A stretch of DNA of 64,000 nt from contig NZ_BAZS01000014.1 in assembly GCF_001310895.1 (NCBI RefSeq), positions 18,669 through 82,668 on the forward strand, given 5' to 3'. The DNA comes from Virgibacillus halodenitrificans JCM 12304 (GTDB taxonomy: Bacteria; Bacillota; Bacilli; Bacillales; Amphibacillaceae). Both the position numbers and the translations under genes were made by a program. The notes beneath the pieces are model-generated. The model worked only from the letters and a program-made list of their open reading frames with translations, ran no database searches and was not told the DNA's origin. This document shows positions 18,032 to 26,501 of this stretch, piece by piece. Position 1 is the first letter of the stretch. Every line of letters begins with the position of its first letter.

Positions 18032-19258
18032 ATGTCAGAAACTGAAACTGAAATTTTTAATTATATTAAAAAGATCAGAAGAGAGATCCACCAGTATCCA
18101 GAGCTAAGTGGTGAGGAACGAAATACAGCAGACATTGTAAAAAGAGAATTGGCAGCGTTAAATATAAAATTTAAGGACGGCATTGCTGGTTATGGCATTT
18201 TGGGAGTAATTGAAACAGGGAAGGAGGGGCCAGTTATCGGTGTTCGCGCCGATATGGACGCACTACCTATACAGGAAAAAGTAAATGTTCCGTATAAATC
18301 TAAAATTGACGGGAAAATGCATGCTTGTGGGCATGATGCGCATACTGCAATGCTTTTAGGTACAGCTAAATACTTACTTTCTAACAGAACCAGATTAAAT
18401 GGTACGATTTTATTAATATTTCAACCGTCTGAAGAAAATGCTCCAATTGGAGGAGCGAAACCCATGCTGGATGCTGGGCTATTTGAAAGTTATAAACCTG
18501 ATATTATTTTAGCGCAACACGTTTGGCCAAGCTTGCCGGTTGGGCAATTTGGAGTGAAAGCAGGCCCAATTATGGGAGCATCGGACCGCTTTGAAATAAC
18601 GGTCAAAGGAAAAGGTGGGCATGCAAGTATGCCGCATCAAGCTGTTGATACGATTGTAGTGTTACAACAATTGATATCTGCTTTTCAAACGATTATAAGC
18701 AGGAATGTGGATCCTTTTAAAAATGCTGTAATAACCTTAGGCAAAGTAGACGCAGGATACAGACATAATGCGATTGCAGATAGGGCGAATATAGAAGGTA
18801 CTGTGCGCACGATGGATGCATACACGAAGGGGCTTATTAAAAAGAGGATGGAAAAGGTAATTTATCACTTATGCCAAGCGATGGATTGCGAGTATGAATT
18901 TAATTATATTGATGGTTATCCCGTTACCCAAAATTACAAAAAAATGTCTGACTTTGCCAAAAGTGCCATCATAAAGCAGTTTGGAGAGGGGAGTTGTCCA
19001 GAAATTGAACCATCTTTAGCAGGAGAAGACTTTTCCCGGTTTCTGGAGAAGTATAAGGGAGTATACTTTTGGCTGGGCGCAGGGAGAAAAGACGGGAATG
19101 CCAGGCCATTACATGATCCCGCATTTGAAATAGACGAAGAGGCACTTAAGTATGGGTATGAGGCAATGGTTAATATTATTTTTGATTATTGTTCTGCATT
19201 CGCTTCTTCTAACGATTTGGTTGTTTCTGGTGCTAATAAGCATAAAACAAAAAGATAA
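18032..19258 (+). CDS. M20-family amidohydrolase (amino acid/peptide deacylase)
   Basis: 408 residues, M20D subgroup. Motifs: VRADMDALPIQEK, HACGHDAHTAMLLG (metal ligands), FQPSEENAPIGGA (catalytic Glu), dimer-domain GKGGHASMPHQAVD, and PSLAGEDFSRFLEK near the end. ATG 18032 has AAAGGTGG upstream. It is a distant paralogue of the M20 gene at 2691-3827 but closer to classical N-acyl-L-amino acid/hippurate-type hydrolases. With the AbgT-type permease following, uptake of an acyl- or aminobenzoyl-type amino acid conjugate and its hydrolysis is a sensible guess. This pairing mirrors AbgT with AbgA/AbgB in E. coli. No signal peptide is seen. Confidence 0.88.
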   Translation: MSETETEIFNYIKKIRREIHQYPELSGEERNTADIVKRELAALNIKFKDGIAGYGILGVIETGKEGPVIGVRADMDALPIQEKVNVPYKSKIDGKMHACGHDAHTAMLLGTAKYLLSNRTRLNGTILLIFQPSEENAPIGGAKPMLDAGLFESYKPDIILAQHVWPSLPVGQFGVKAGPIMGASDRFEITVKGKGGHASMPHQAVDTIVVLQQLISAFQTIISRNVDPFKNAVITLGKVDAGYRHNAIADRANIEGTVRTMDAYTKGLIKKRMEKVIYHLCQAMDCEYEFNYIDGYPVTQNYKKMSDFAKSAIIKQFGEGSCPEIEPSLAGEDFSRFLEKYKGVYFWLGAGRKDGNARPLHDPAFEIDEEALKYGYEAMVNIIFDYCSAFASSNDLVVSGANKHKTKR

Positions 19259-19386
19259 AAATTCTCCTAGTTAGAGTGAAGGCCTGTTACTTTACGAATT
19301 TTGCCGAAATGAAATCGATAATATTAGGGTATAGGATATATTTAACTCTATGATGGGGAAATAAAGTTTACTAAGAAGATATAGAT

Positions 19387-19415
19387 GCCAGATACTAATC
19401 AGTGTCTGGCTTTTA
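19387..19415 (+). terminator. Rho-independent terminator after M20 gene
   Basis: GCCAGATAC and GTGTCTGGC form a 9-bp stem with one G-T mispair, followed by TTTTATT. The surrounding 348-base gap (19259-19606) holds nothing else I can support. Confidence 0.7.
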
Positions 19416-19606
19416 TTATTAAAGTAGTGAAAACATATAAAGACACAGCTTAAATCATGCAAATCAGTTAATAAAAACTTGGGGCATGATAGCTTCATAA
19501 ATCGTTACAATACAATCCAATTGAGTTCATTAATAATCCCTACTATTTTCATAGGAATAATTATGTTATCATAGATAATAAAATTTTTGAACAATGGGGT
19601 GGGAGA

Positions 19607-21132
19607 ATGGCTGAGCATTCAAAGAAAGGTTCTGATACATTTATTTCTAGAATATTAAACAAAGTGGAATGGTTAGGAAATAGATTGCCAGATCCGTTTA
19701 TGCTGTTTGCGAGTCTGGCGATTCTTGTTATCTTGTTCTCCTGGATTATTGCTTCTTTTGATGTCACATTTTTGCAGCCAGGAGAAGAGAAGCCGGTTGC
19801 CATTAAGAGTCTTGTTTCAGCAGAGGGTATTCAATACATGCTGATATCCATGCTGGAGAATTTTGTAGGGTTCAAACCACTAGGCATTGTGTTGGCAATC
19901 ATGCTGGGAATCGGTCTTGCTGATAAGGTAGGGTTAATCGAAACATTTATAAAAAGCACGATTCTAAAAGCACCGAAAGGCTGATTACCTATGCCGTTAT
20001 TTTCATCGGTATTCTTGGCAATCTAGCCGCGGACGCAGCTTTCGTAATTATTCCTCCATTAGCAGCAATGGTTTTCTATAATGTTGGCAGACATCCTTTA
20101 GCAGGACTTGCCGCAGGATTTGCTGGTGTAGGTTCCGGGTTCACTGCAAATATTATTGTAAGTAATACAGATGCCGTGCTGTCCGGGATATCAGCGGAAG
20201 TGATGGGGACTCTTGATACCGCGGTAACTGTAACACCTGTGGATAACTATTATTTCATGCTTGTATCTGTCATTCTATTATCAGTTACGGGTGCTTTGAT
20301 AACGGAAAAAATCGTCGAACCTCGCCTTGGGAAATATGAGGGAGATCTGCAAAAAGATTTCGAGCCTGTTCAATCGATAGAAAAAAGAGGCCTAAGAAAT
20401 GCAGCCTTCGCGGCATTAGCGTATATCGGATTGTTGCTCATCGTTATTTTCTGGCCGGATTCGCCGCTTCGAAATGAAAATGGAGGGATGGTTCCTTCGC
20501 CATTTCTAAAAGGAATTGTGCCAATCATCATGCTCTTTTTCATCACGGTGGGTATTGCCTATGGAATAACGACGAAAAAGATTACGAGCTCGAAATCGAT
20601 TCCTGCATTTATGGGGGAGGCAATGAAAGACCTTTCCGGCTTTATTGTCCTAATTTTTGCTGCAGCTCAATTTATTGCTTATTTTGAATGGACAAATATT
20701 GGGACATGGCTTGCGGTTAGTGGAGCATCTTTTCTTGAGAACGCAGGAATAACTGGGATTGGAGTAGTAATTGCATTTGTGTTACTAACCGCAGGATTGA
20801 ATTTAATTATCTTTAGCGGTTCAGCACAATGGGCATTGGAGTCACCAATCTTCTTAAAGATGTTTTACTTCTTAGATTATCATCCGGCATTTATCCAAGC
20901 AGCCTATCGTATTGCCGATTCATCAACAAACATTATTACACCGATGAATCCGTACTTTGTTATCGTGCTTGCATTCATGAAGGAATATGACAAAAAAGCA
21001 GGGATCGGTACATTGATTGCATTAATGCTTCCATATGGCTTGATCTTCCTTCTCGTATGGATTCTGTTACTTCTGGTATTTGTATTTCTGGGAATACCTT
21101 TTGGCCCGGGGATTGGAGTTCATTTAGGGTGA
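19607..21132 (+). pseudogene. AbgT-family (p-aminobenzoyl-glutamate-type) transporter, interrupted by one frameshift
   Basis: Two frames make one AbgT-family permease of about 508 residues. The first (19607-19984) covers the N terminus, with PDPFMLFASLAILVILFSWI and the GLADKVGLIETFIK helix. The second continues from about 19980 (LITYAVIFIGILGNLAADA) to 21132 and has FAGVGSGFTANIIVSNTDA and SSTNIITPMNPYF, signature regions of this family. One more A in the AAA at 19976-19978 would restore the frame. About 12 membrane helices are expected. Start ATG 19607 has GGGGTGGG upstream. The 3' end from about 20860 is duplicated as a damaged relic at 34921-35193. Substrate: an amidated or acylated amino acid is likely, given the M20 gene before it. 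Confidence 0.8.
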
Positions 21133-21164
21133 GGAAAGCAAAATGATCACATATTAAAAATGAA

Positions 21165-21200
21165 AGAAGTACAGTAACTTTTAGGTTGCTGTACTTCTTC
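21165..21200. terminator. Strong hairpin between abgT and the spore island
   Basis: AGAAGTACAGTAACTT and GGTTGCTGTACTTCTTCT form a stem of about 14-15 bp with a short loop, directly after abgT and convergent with the minus-strand glycosyltransferase operon. It could terminate both. A degenerate relative follows the abgT relic near 35221-35252. Confidence 0.75.
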
Positions 21201-21241
21201 TATCGTAATCTATAGCCACTATTTAAATATATAAAAAGTCT

Positions 21242-22165
21242 TTATCTTTTGATCGACTTTTTACCTGATAATAACTCATCGATCAAGCGTCCAATATCGA
21301 TGGCGATTTTTTTTCTTTTTGCTAGCTGAACACATATAATGTTAGAGGCAACTCCTGCCGCCACCAATGCAACATCAAAGTCATAGTCTTTGGTTTTTTC
21401 CAGGACGGATGGATGTGAATCAAACCCGGGTACTGGAATCGACCCAACAATATTTGTGTAACCCTCATTTTTAAAGTATTGTTCTGCCTCACTCATTAGG
21501 TTTCCAATCAGAAGAACTTTATGATTAGTAAGAAGTTCATTGTAAATTGGTGTGTTATTAAGTCGATAACCAATTGCTGATGTAGTTAAAAGCATTTTTT
21601 TCAATGGCCATTTATGATGTGTAGCCAGCTGATTAAATAAACCCTGGTAAGTTGGATATCTAGCGATAGGTATTCCTACTGCATCAGCTTCTAATACGTT
21701 ATTTGTCAGTAACTCTCTGACATCGTGATTTGGAATTGTAATACCGGTGTGAAGAAGGGGGTAGTGACCTTTGGGGCTGTGCTTCAGTAACTCAGGATAT
21801 ACAAACCGCGGATTTTTAATCAGTTCTTTTGTCGGCAGTAGTAGATCGTGTGCCATTGCAATCATTTCGCCATCACCTAAACTAATTACTGAGAATCCTT
21901 GGCTTAGCTCGATAGACTTTCGTATTTCTTCTGCGATGATATCTGGTTTTTGTACTGGAATAATCTCTTTTTCTAATGATTTTATACCAGCTTCTATTAT
22001 GTCTTGAATGTTATGTGGAAGAAAGCTGTGTTCTCCAAGTTGATTTCGCACATATACATCCCCACCCTGATACATAGATTCCACAGCGTTACCTTCTTGC
22101 CCCTGAACATCTGCGTAACCCATTTTTTTAAGTCTTAGCCATTCTTTCCGTGAAGGTTTTTGCAC
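21242..22165 (-). CDS. GT-D fold glycosyltransferase (DUF1792-like), spore-surface glycosylation
   Basis: 307 residues from GTG 22165 with AGGAGG 9 bases before. VISLGDGEMIAMAH (residues 94-107) is the GDGE/DxE motif characteristic of GT-D fold glycosyltransferases. It is followed by LLTTSAIGYR and VLLIGNLMSEAEQYFKNEG, and then by VALVAAGVASNIICVQLAK, a Rossmann-like half typical of the family. The first 90 residues (MGYADVQGQEGNAVESMY) are a separate N-terminal part I do not recognise. It is last of the minus-strand operon running from 26443. It should transfer a sugar in the mother cell to coat or exosporium protein or glycan; donor and acceptor are unknown. Confidence 0.75.
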   Translation of the reverse strand: MQKPSRKEWLRLKKMGYADVQGQEGNAVESMYQGGDVYVRNQLGEHSFLPHNIQDIIEAGIKSLEKEIIPVQKPDIIAEEIRKSIELSQGFSVISLGDGEMIAMAHDLLLPTKELIKNPRFVYPELLKHSPKGHYPLLHTGITIPNHDVRELLTNNVLEADAVGIPIARYPTYQGLFNQLATHHKWPLKKMLLTTSAIGYRLNNTPIYNELLTNHKVLLIGNLMSEAEQYFKNEGYTNIVGSIPVPGFDSHPSVLEKTKDYDFDVALVAAGVASNIICVQLAKRKKIAIDIGRLIDELLSGKKSIKR

Positions 22166-22180
22166 AAAAAAATACCTCCT

Positions 22181-22873
22181 TTATAATCTGTTTTGTTCGT
22201 TTACAAGTTTCATTGTTGCTTCTTTACTTTTTCTTGCTGATCGATATCGTGCATGTAGCAATTTATTATCTTGATAATACGGATTGCCACTTGCGGACTT
22301 ACCACGTGAATGCCACAAATGATAGATGTCTTTATCTAAACGTACATACTTACCAAAGACGGCATTCATTGCGTGAACAAATGCTTCATCTTCGCCTCCC
22401 CATCCACAAAACCTTTCATCAAATCCGTTAATTGTCTCAAAGCACGTTCTTGTTACTATATTAATACCTCCTTTTTTCTTTTTGTTTGGAGTATGTGCAT
22501 CAACGTTTATGGATATTGGCCATGCCGGGTCCGTTTCTACTAATTTCTTTGTACTATTTTTACTCAGATAATGAATTCTATGATATGGGATGACCCAAGG
22601 ATGTTCTTTTAGTAAATCAATTGCCTCTGTAATAAGATTTGGATCATAAAAAATATCGGAATCCGCTATTACATAAATGTTTCGAGTTGCCTGTTTTGCT
22701 GCATGGTTTATTGCCTTTGCTTTAGAAAATAAATCGGATTTGCAACGCCCCTCTCCAATACATATTTCGACTTCCGGCATCATTTTTTCGTAAAATTTAA
22801 TTAGCCAATTAAATCCCTCTTGTCTATGCTTATCATCAGTCATATATGGAATGAGAACAGAAACCTCTTTCAA
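22181..22873 (-). CDS. Family 2-like glycosyltransferase with galactosyltransferase C-terminal domain (copy A)
   Basis: About 230 residues. VSVLIPY opens the GT-A fold, IADSDIFYD holds the DxD metal site, and GFDERFCGWGGEDEAF is the GT7-C/galactosyltransferase C-terminal signature with the acid pair. Start: TTG 22873 lies 9 bases after GGAG; TTG 22882 would leave no spacer. It is a close paralogue of the next gene and overlaps or abuts it, so a tandem duplication within the operon is likely. Both should work with nucleotide sugars made by the epimerase and dehydrogenase nearby (inference). Confidence 0.8.
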   Translation of the reverse strand: MKEVSVLIPYMTDDKHRQEGFNWLIKFYEKMMPEVEICIGEGRCKSDLFSKAKAINHAAKQATRNIYVIADSDIFYDPNLITEAIDLLKEHPWVIPYHRIHYLSKNSTKKLVETDPAWPISINVDAHTPNKKKKGGINIVTRTCFETINGFDERFCGWGGEDEAFVHAMNAVFGKYVRLDKDIYHLWHSRGKSASGNPYYQDNKLLHARYRSARKSKEATMKLVNEQNRL

Positions 22874-22878
22874 TTTAA

Positions 22879-23583
22879 TCAACTCCGCTTATAGTTTATT
22901 AGTTTTCTAATCGCTTCCTTATCTCCTTTATTATCTCTATAGTGTTTAGTAAGCGTTTTATTAGAGTAGTAGTTTGGGTTTCCCTTTCTTTTCAATGTAG
23001 GATGATGTAAATGAAATATTTCACCTCCCAATCGTTGATACTTTCCACATAAAGTGTTAACTGCTATCCCAAAAGCATCATCTTCACCGCCCCATCCGCA
23101 AAAACGTTCATCAAATCCACCTGCTAATTCAAAGTTTTTCCTGGGAATAACATTTAACCCACCGACCCTTGCTTGTTTTATGATAGTAGAGTCAGTAATT
23201 TCTCCGTGAACAGGCCACGCAGGATCTTCGCTTAGTATTTTCTTAGTAGTGTTCTCACTTAATTTATGAATCTTATAATAAGGTATGATCCATTCATATT
23301 CACTTAAAGCTGCCAAAGAATTTTCAATTATTTTTGGATCATAATATATATCCGTATCAGCTATAATAAATATATCTTTTGTAGCTTTCTTCGCCGCATT
23401 ATTTATTGCCTTGGAACGAGAGAATAAGTTATCTTGACAAGTACCTTCACCAATACAAAGTTCTGCATCTGGCATCATTATCTTATAAAACGAAGTCACC
23501 CATTCAAAGATACGATCTCTTGGTCCACGATCTGATTTATAAGGAAATAACACAGAAACATTCTTCAATTGAATCGCCCCCAT
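22879..23583 (-). CDS. Family 2-like glycosyltransferase with galactosyltransferase C-terminal domain (copy B)
   Basis: 234 residues. It has VSVLFPYKSD, then IADTDIYYD (DxD) near residue 92, GGLNVIPRKNFELAGGFDER, and FCGWGGEDDAFG, the same architecture as copy A. The ATG at 23583 has no clear ribosome site. The GGGGGCG just inside it would instead suit TTG 23568, so the true start may be five codons later, as in copy A. An AC-N17-CATAAAATA box 15-40 bases upstream suggests its own mother-cell promoter. Product role: sugar transfer in spore-surface glycan assembly. Confidence 0.8.
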   Translation of the reverse strand: MGAIQLKNVSVLFPYKSDRGPRDRIFEWVTSFYKIMMPDAELCIGEGTCQDNLFSRSKAINNAAKKATKDIFIIADTDIYYDPKIIENSLAALSEYEWIIPYYKIHKLSENTTKKILSEDPAWPVHGEITDSTIIKQARVGGLNVIPRKNFELAGGFDERFCGWGGEDDAFGIAVNTLCGKYQRLGGEIFHLHHPTLKRKGNPNYYSNKTLTKHYRDNKGDKEAIRKLINYKRS

Positions 23584-23597
23584 TTTTCAGGATAATT

Positions 23598-23606
23598 TAT
23601 TTTATG
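23598..23606 (-). promoter_or_regulatory. Sigma-K-like -10 box upstream of glycosyltransferase copy B
   Basis: On the minus strand CATAAAATA matches CATANNNTA, with AC 17 bases upstream (the -35 of sigma-K promoters). It lies 15 bases before the ATG at 23583. The match is by eye; sigma-K use is inferred. Confidence 0.5.
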
Positions 23607-23675
23607 ATAATTAATGTAGGATGGTTGGACCCTTATTTTAGAAGGAAAGAAAACATTATGTGGGTCACTATCATC

Positions 23676-24590
23676 TTAACGCTTGGAAAAATCCTCAATA
23701 ACCTTAATTATTCCCTTTTCTAATGATGTGGAAGGCTTCCACTTTAGATCGTTTAGAGCCTTTTTATTGAGTAGACAACTTCTTTCAATATCACCGGGTT
23801 GTTTAGGTCTGTAAGTACACTGTAACGTTTGATTCCCTTGTTCCCTAATAGTTTTAAATACCTTATTAATAGAGGTCTCCTGATTTGTTCCAATGTTATA
23901 AATATGGTTATTCCCATTGTTGATTGCTGCTATATTTGCATTAACGACATCCTCCACATAAATGAAGTCCCTTGTTTGCGTTCCGTCTCCGTATATAACT
24001 ATATTTTGATTGTTTATAAATTGCTGTACGAATAAAGCAATTACACCAGCCTCTCCTTGCGTGTTCTGCCGTGGACCATATATATTTGCATACCGTAGAA
24101 TTGTAAATTCCAATGGATAAAGGCGAGAGTATGCTTGAATGTATTGCTCAGAAGTTAGTTTGGATAATCCATAAAAGGACATGGGGGAAACTGTCTCTTG
24201 TTCACTAATTGGCAATTTTGCAGCTGGTCCATAAACGGCAGCAGAGGATGCATAGATGATTTTCTTTACATTATATTTCACACAACAATCTAGAAGGTTA
24301 ATTGTTGCCATAACATTAATGCTACAGTCTTTTAAAGGGGCTTTCATGGAATTTTGGACAGAAACTTGTGCAGCTTGATGGATGACGACATCAGGTTTCT
24401 CAATTTGAAAGATTTGATCTAATTCCCGATTACGCAAATCCATAGGATAAAATCTAATACCTGGTTTAATATATTCATGTTTGCCTGTTGCTAAATTATC
24501 AACTACTACTACTTGATAATTCAATTCAGATAATTTATCCACTATATGTGAACCAACAAAACCAGCACCGCCTGTTACTAGGATTTTCAT
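23676..24590 (-). CDS. NAD-dependent sugar epimerase/dehydratase (GalE/WbpP-like extended SDR)
   Basis: 304 residues. MKILVTGGAGFVGSHIVDKL gives the NAD-binding GxxGxxG at the N terminus. YASSAAVYGP holds the catalytic Ser/Thr region, FYGLSKLT is YxxxK, and NIYGPRQ and GDGTQTRDFIYVEDV are standard extended-SDR motifs. The family converts UDP- or dTDP-sugars, most often by C4 epimerisation. ATG 24590 has AAGGAG about 8 bases before. In the glycosyltransferase operon it would supply an epimerised donor sugar. UDP-Glc/GlcNAc 4-epimerase activity is the best guess but cannot be set from sequence. Confidence 0.85.
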   Translation of the reverse strand: MKILVTGGAGFVGSHIVDKLSELNYQVVVVDNLATGKHEYIKPGIRFYPMDLRNRELDQIFQIEKPDVVIHQAAQVSVQNSMKAPLKDCSINVMATINLLDCCVKYNVKKIIYASSAAVYGPAAKLPISEQETVSPMSFYGLSKLTSEQYIQAYSRLYPLEFTILRYANIYGPRQNTQGEAGVIALFVQQFINNQNIVIYGDGTQTRDFIYVEDVVNANIAAINNGNNHIYNIGTNQETSINKVFKTIREQGNQTLQCTYRPKQPGDIERSCLLNKKALNDLKWKPSTSLEKGIIKVIEDFSKR

Positions 24591-24682
24591 AGCTTTGACT
24601 CCTTCTTCATCTGTTTATTACTTAGAATATGTATTTATTAAAAAAATGAGAGGGCTTATAATGGTTCTTCTATAGAAATACA

Positions 24683-25513
24683 TTAATCCTGAGTAGCAAT
24701 GGCATTATATAAGCAATAATCATGCACCTTATTCGAATCTAGTTTTTTAGGATCTGTGTTGTCATAGTCACCTCTAAGGTAAGCGAATTTTGAAAAAAGA
24801 TGATCGGTATGCCAACAATGGATATGAGGGTGGTGGTAGATACTGTTTGGTGAAGTACTTGGATGATCCAACTTATTTGGGGAAATAGATATGTTATCAA
24901 CGTGATGGTTTACAGCTATATCTGAGGCATATAAGCTGCAGACACCATAGTACCAACTTGGCCATGCCCCCTTATTAATACTGAATTCCTTTAATAACAG
25001 ATACTTGGTCAATTCAGTTGCAGTATCGGCTACTTTTAAAAGTAGTGAAGGCTTTCCATAATGAGTAGATCCGATATTAAAGCGACCTTGATGACGAAGG
25101 TTGAATTGGATGGAGATCTCTTTAATTCTGCTTTTTACTTCCTTCGTGCTTGCGTATGCTCCCTTTCCCACGGTATAGCCTGTCGGGTGGAAGCTATTCC
25201 ATGCAGGTGTTAAAAATGTATCTACATCTGTTTTTAGAATCCAATCAAAATGAAGCAGAATAGAAGCTTCTTTTTTTGTAAGACAGGATAGGGAATAAAT
25301 ATAGGGGTACTCCCTATAAATAGCTGGGTCATCCTCCAACTGTACAGGTACCTTGATGCAATTCTCTGGCACCCATTTCATCACAGATGCTTCTCCAAAA
25401 ACCACTAGTGAAGTATCGCTTGATTTAATATAATCAAAGGAAGCATATAGACATTTAAACAACTTTATTTGATCTGGTTTGGAATCCAAGAAAACGACCA
25501 CAGCTCTTTTCAT
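24683..25513 (-). CDS. Putative glycosyltransferase-like protein with DxD motif
   Basis: 276 residues. I do not recognise a named family with certainty. Visible: AVVVFLDSKPDQIKLFKCLY at the start (first Rossmann strand), DWILKTDVDTFLTPAW near residue 95 (DVD metal site as in GT-A enzymes), KGAYASTKEV, FNIGSTHYG, and GAWPSWYYGVCSLYASDIAV. His-rich HHPHIHCWHTDHLFSKF near 230 could provide metal or catalytic residues. AGGAGTGG precedes ATG 25513. It lies 12 bases after the preceding gene of the operon, so it is co-transcribed with true glycosyltransferases. A sugar-transfer role is likely but not proven. Confidence 0.55.
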   Translation of the reverse strand: MKRAVVVFLDSKPDQIKLFKCLYASFDYIKSSDTSLVVFGEASVMKWVPENCIKVPVQLEDDPAIYREYPYIYSLSCLTKKEASILLHFDWILKTDVDTFLTPAWNSFHPTGYTVGKGAYASTKEVKSRIKEISIQFNLRHQGRFNIGSTHYGKPSLLLKVADTATELTKYLLLKEFSINKGAWPSWYYGVCSLYASDIAVNHHVDNISISPNKLDHPSTSPNSIYHHPHIHCWHTDHLFSKFAYLRGDYDNTDPKKLDSNKVHDYCLYNAIATQD

Positions 25514-25525
25514 CTTAATCCACTC

Positions 25526-26443
25526 CTAAAAAGGAATTTGAAACTTTTCCATATACCAATCATCATCATACTTTCTTATTTGTTTATACCTTTTCCTTTG
25601 TTGCAATACATCACCAGATAGTACGCTTTCTTTAATTTTTTTAGAATCTGTATGTTTAATAAAGTTGAGACATTTTATGAGTCTTTCTTCGTTAAAATGC
25701 AAATAGGCCATACGTAAAAAGTTATAGTTAATGTCCTCCCAGGATAGTGGGAAGGGAGGTTCGTCTTCACGGAAGACATGCATAATAATTACATCCGGCT
25801 CCACATAGCATGAATATCCAAAGAGCCATAATTTTAAAGAGAGTTCTTCATCCTCATGTCCCCAAGTCTTAAAGCCATACTCAAAGCCACCTACCTGCTC
25901 AAAGGCGATTTTTGTTACTGCTAAACAGCCACCTGCAAGAAGTGGGACTGGTGAAAGCTCAGTCAAATCAGTATTCCATTTTGCCTCTAACCTCTCATTC
26001 CATTTATATCCATAACCTATTTGCTTTCGATTATATACATCCGAAATTCCTGGATTTATTGCATCGCAAATCTGCTTATTAATTGGCTCGATTAGTCTGT
26101 CAATCCAAAAATCCTGAAAGAATAAATGAGCATCGCAAAAAATTAAAATATCGCCTGTTGCGTTTCTGGCTCCTATATTTCGCGCCATGGCAGCACCCAG
26201 ACCATTTGTTTGAATAAGAGTTGTTTGTTCATCAGCGTGAATAAAGTCACAGCAGCCATCATTTGAAAGATCATCAACGACAATTACCTCGTAACATATA
26301 TTGGTTTTGCTTTGATAAAGAGACTTAAGTGTATTATAAACTGAAATACCTTCATTTTTTGCAGGTATAATAATTGAAACCAAATTAGTATTTGGATAAT
26401 TAATTGTCAACACTCCCCTAGGTGATGTCTTATGTCTATACAA
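25526..26443 (-). CDS. Family 2 glycosyltransferase with galactosyltransferase C-terminal domain
   Basis: Up to 305 residues. LVSIIIPAKNEG opens the GT2 fold, VIVVDDLSNDG and LIFCDAHLFF (DxH in place of DxD) form the donor site, and GGFEYGFKTWGHEDEELS is the C-terminal acceptor-site motif. It resembles polypeptide GalNAc-transferase-like bacterial GT2 proteins. The start is unclear. TTG 26443 has only a weak site; AGGGGAG lies too close to an in-frame GTG/TTG pair near 26408, and sits 8 bases before an ATT codon that would start the protein at NYPNTNLVS. It is first gene of the minus-strand operon, with a CATAAAATA box upstream. Confidence 0.8.
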   Translation of the reverse strand: MYRHKTSPRGVLTINYPNTNLVSIIIPAKNEGISVYNTLKSLYQSKTNICYEVIVVDDLSNDGCCDFIHADEQTTLIQTNGLGAAMARNIGARNATGDILIFCDAHLFFQDFWIDRLIEPINKQICDAINPGISDVYNRKQIGYGYKWNERLEAKWNTDLTELSPVPLLAGGCLAVTKIAFEQVGGFEYGFKTWGHEDEELSLKLWLFGYSCYVEPDVIIMHVFREDEPPFPLSWEDINYNFLRMAYLHFNEERLIKCLNFIKHTDSKKIKESVLSGDVLQQRKRYKQIRKYDDDWYMEKFQIPF

Positions 26444-26457
26444 GTCATTTCTTTATT

Positions 26458-26466
26458 CATATGATG
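26458..26466 (+). promoter_or_regulatory. Sigma-K-like box upstream of the SPOCS-domain protein gene
   Basis: CATATGATG (one mismatch to CATANNNTA) with AC exactly 16 bases upstream, 36 bases before the ATG at 26502. It overlaps the divergent promoter region of the glycosyltransferase operon. Confidence 0.4.
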
Positions 26467-26471
26467 TAGTA

Positions 26472-26480
26472 TATTTTATG
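26472..26480 (-). promoter_or_regulatory. Sigma-K-like -10 box for the minus-strand glycosyltransferase operon
   Basis: The minus strand reads CATAAAATA, a full match to CATANNNTA; the nearest upstream AC is 18 bases away, one more than usual. It is positioned 29 bases before TTG 26443. Confidence 0.4.
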
Positions 26481-26501
26481 TTCAAAAAAGGAGAGAATGT
26501 C

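Noticed and set aside
24623..24631. CATATTCTA on the minus strand before the epimerase as another sigma-K box
   Set aside because: The -10 matches, but no AC lies at 16-17 bases and the gene sits inside an operon; it is not listed as a promoter.
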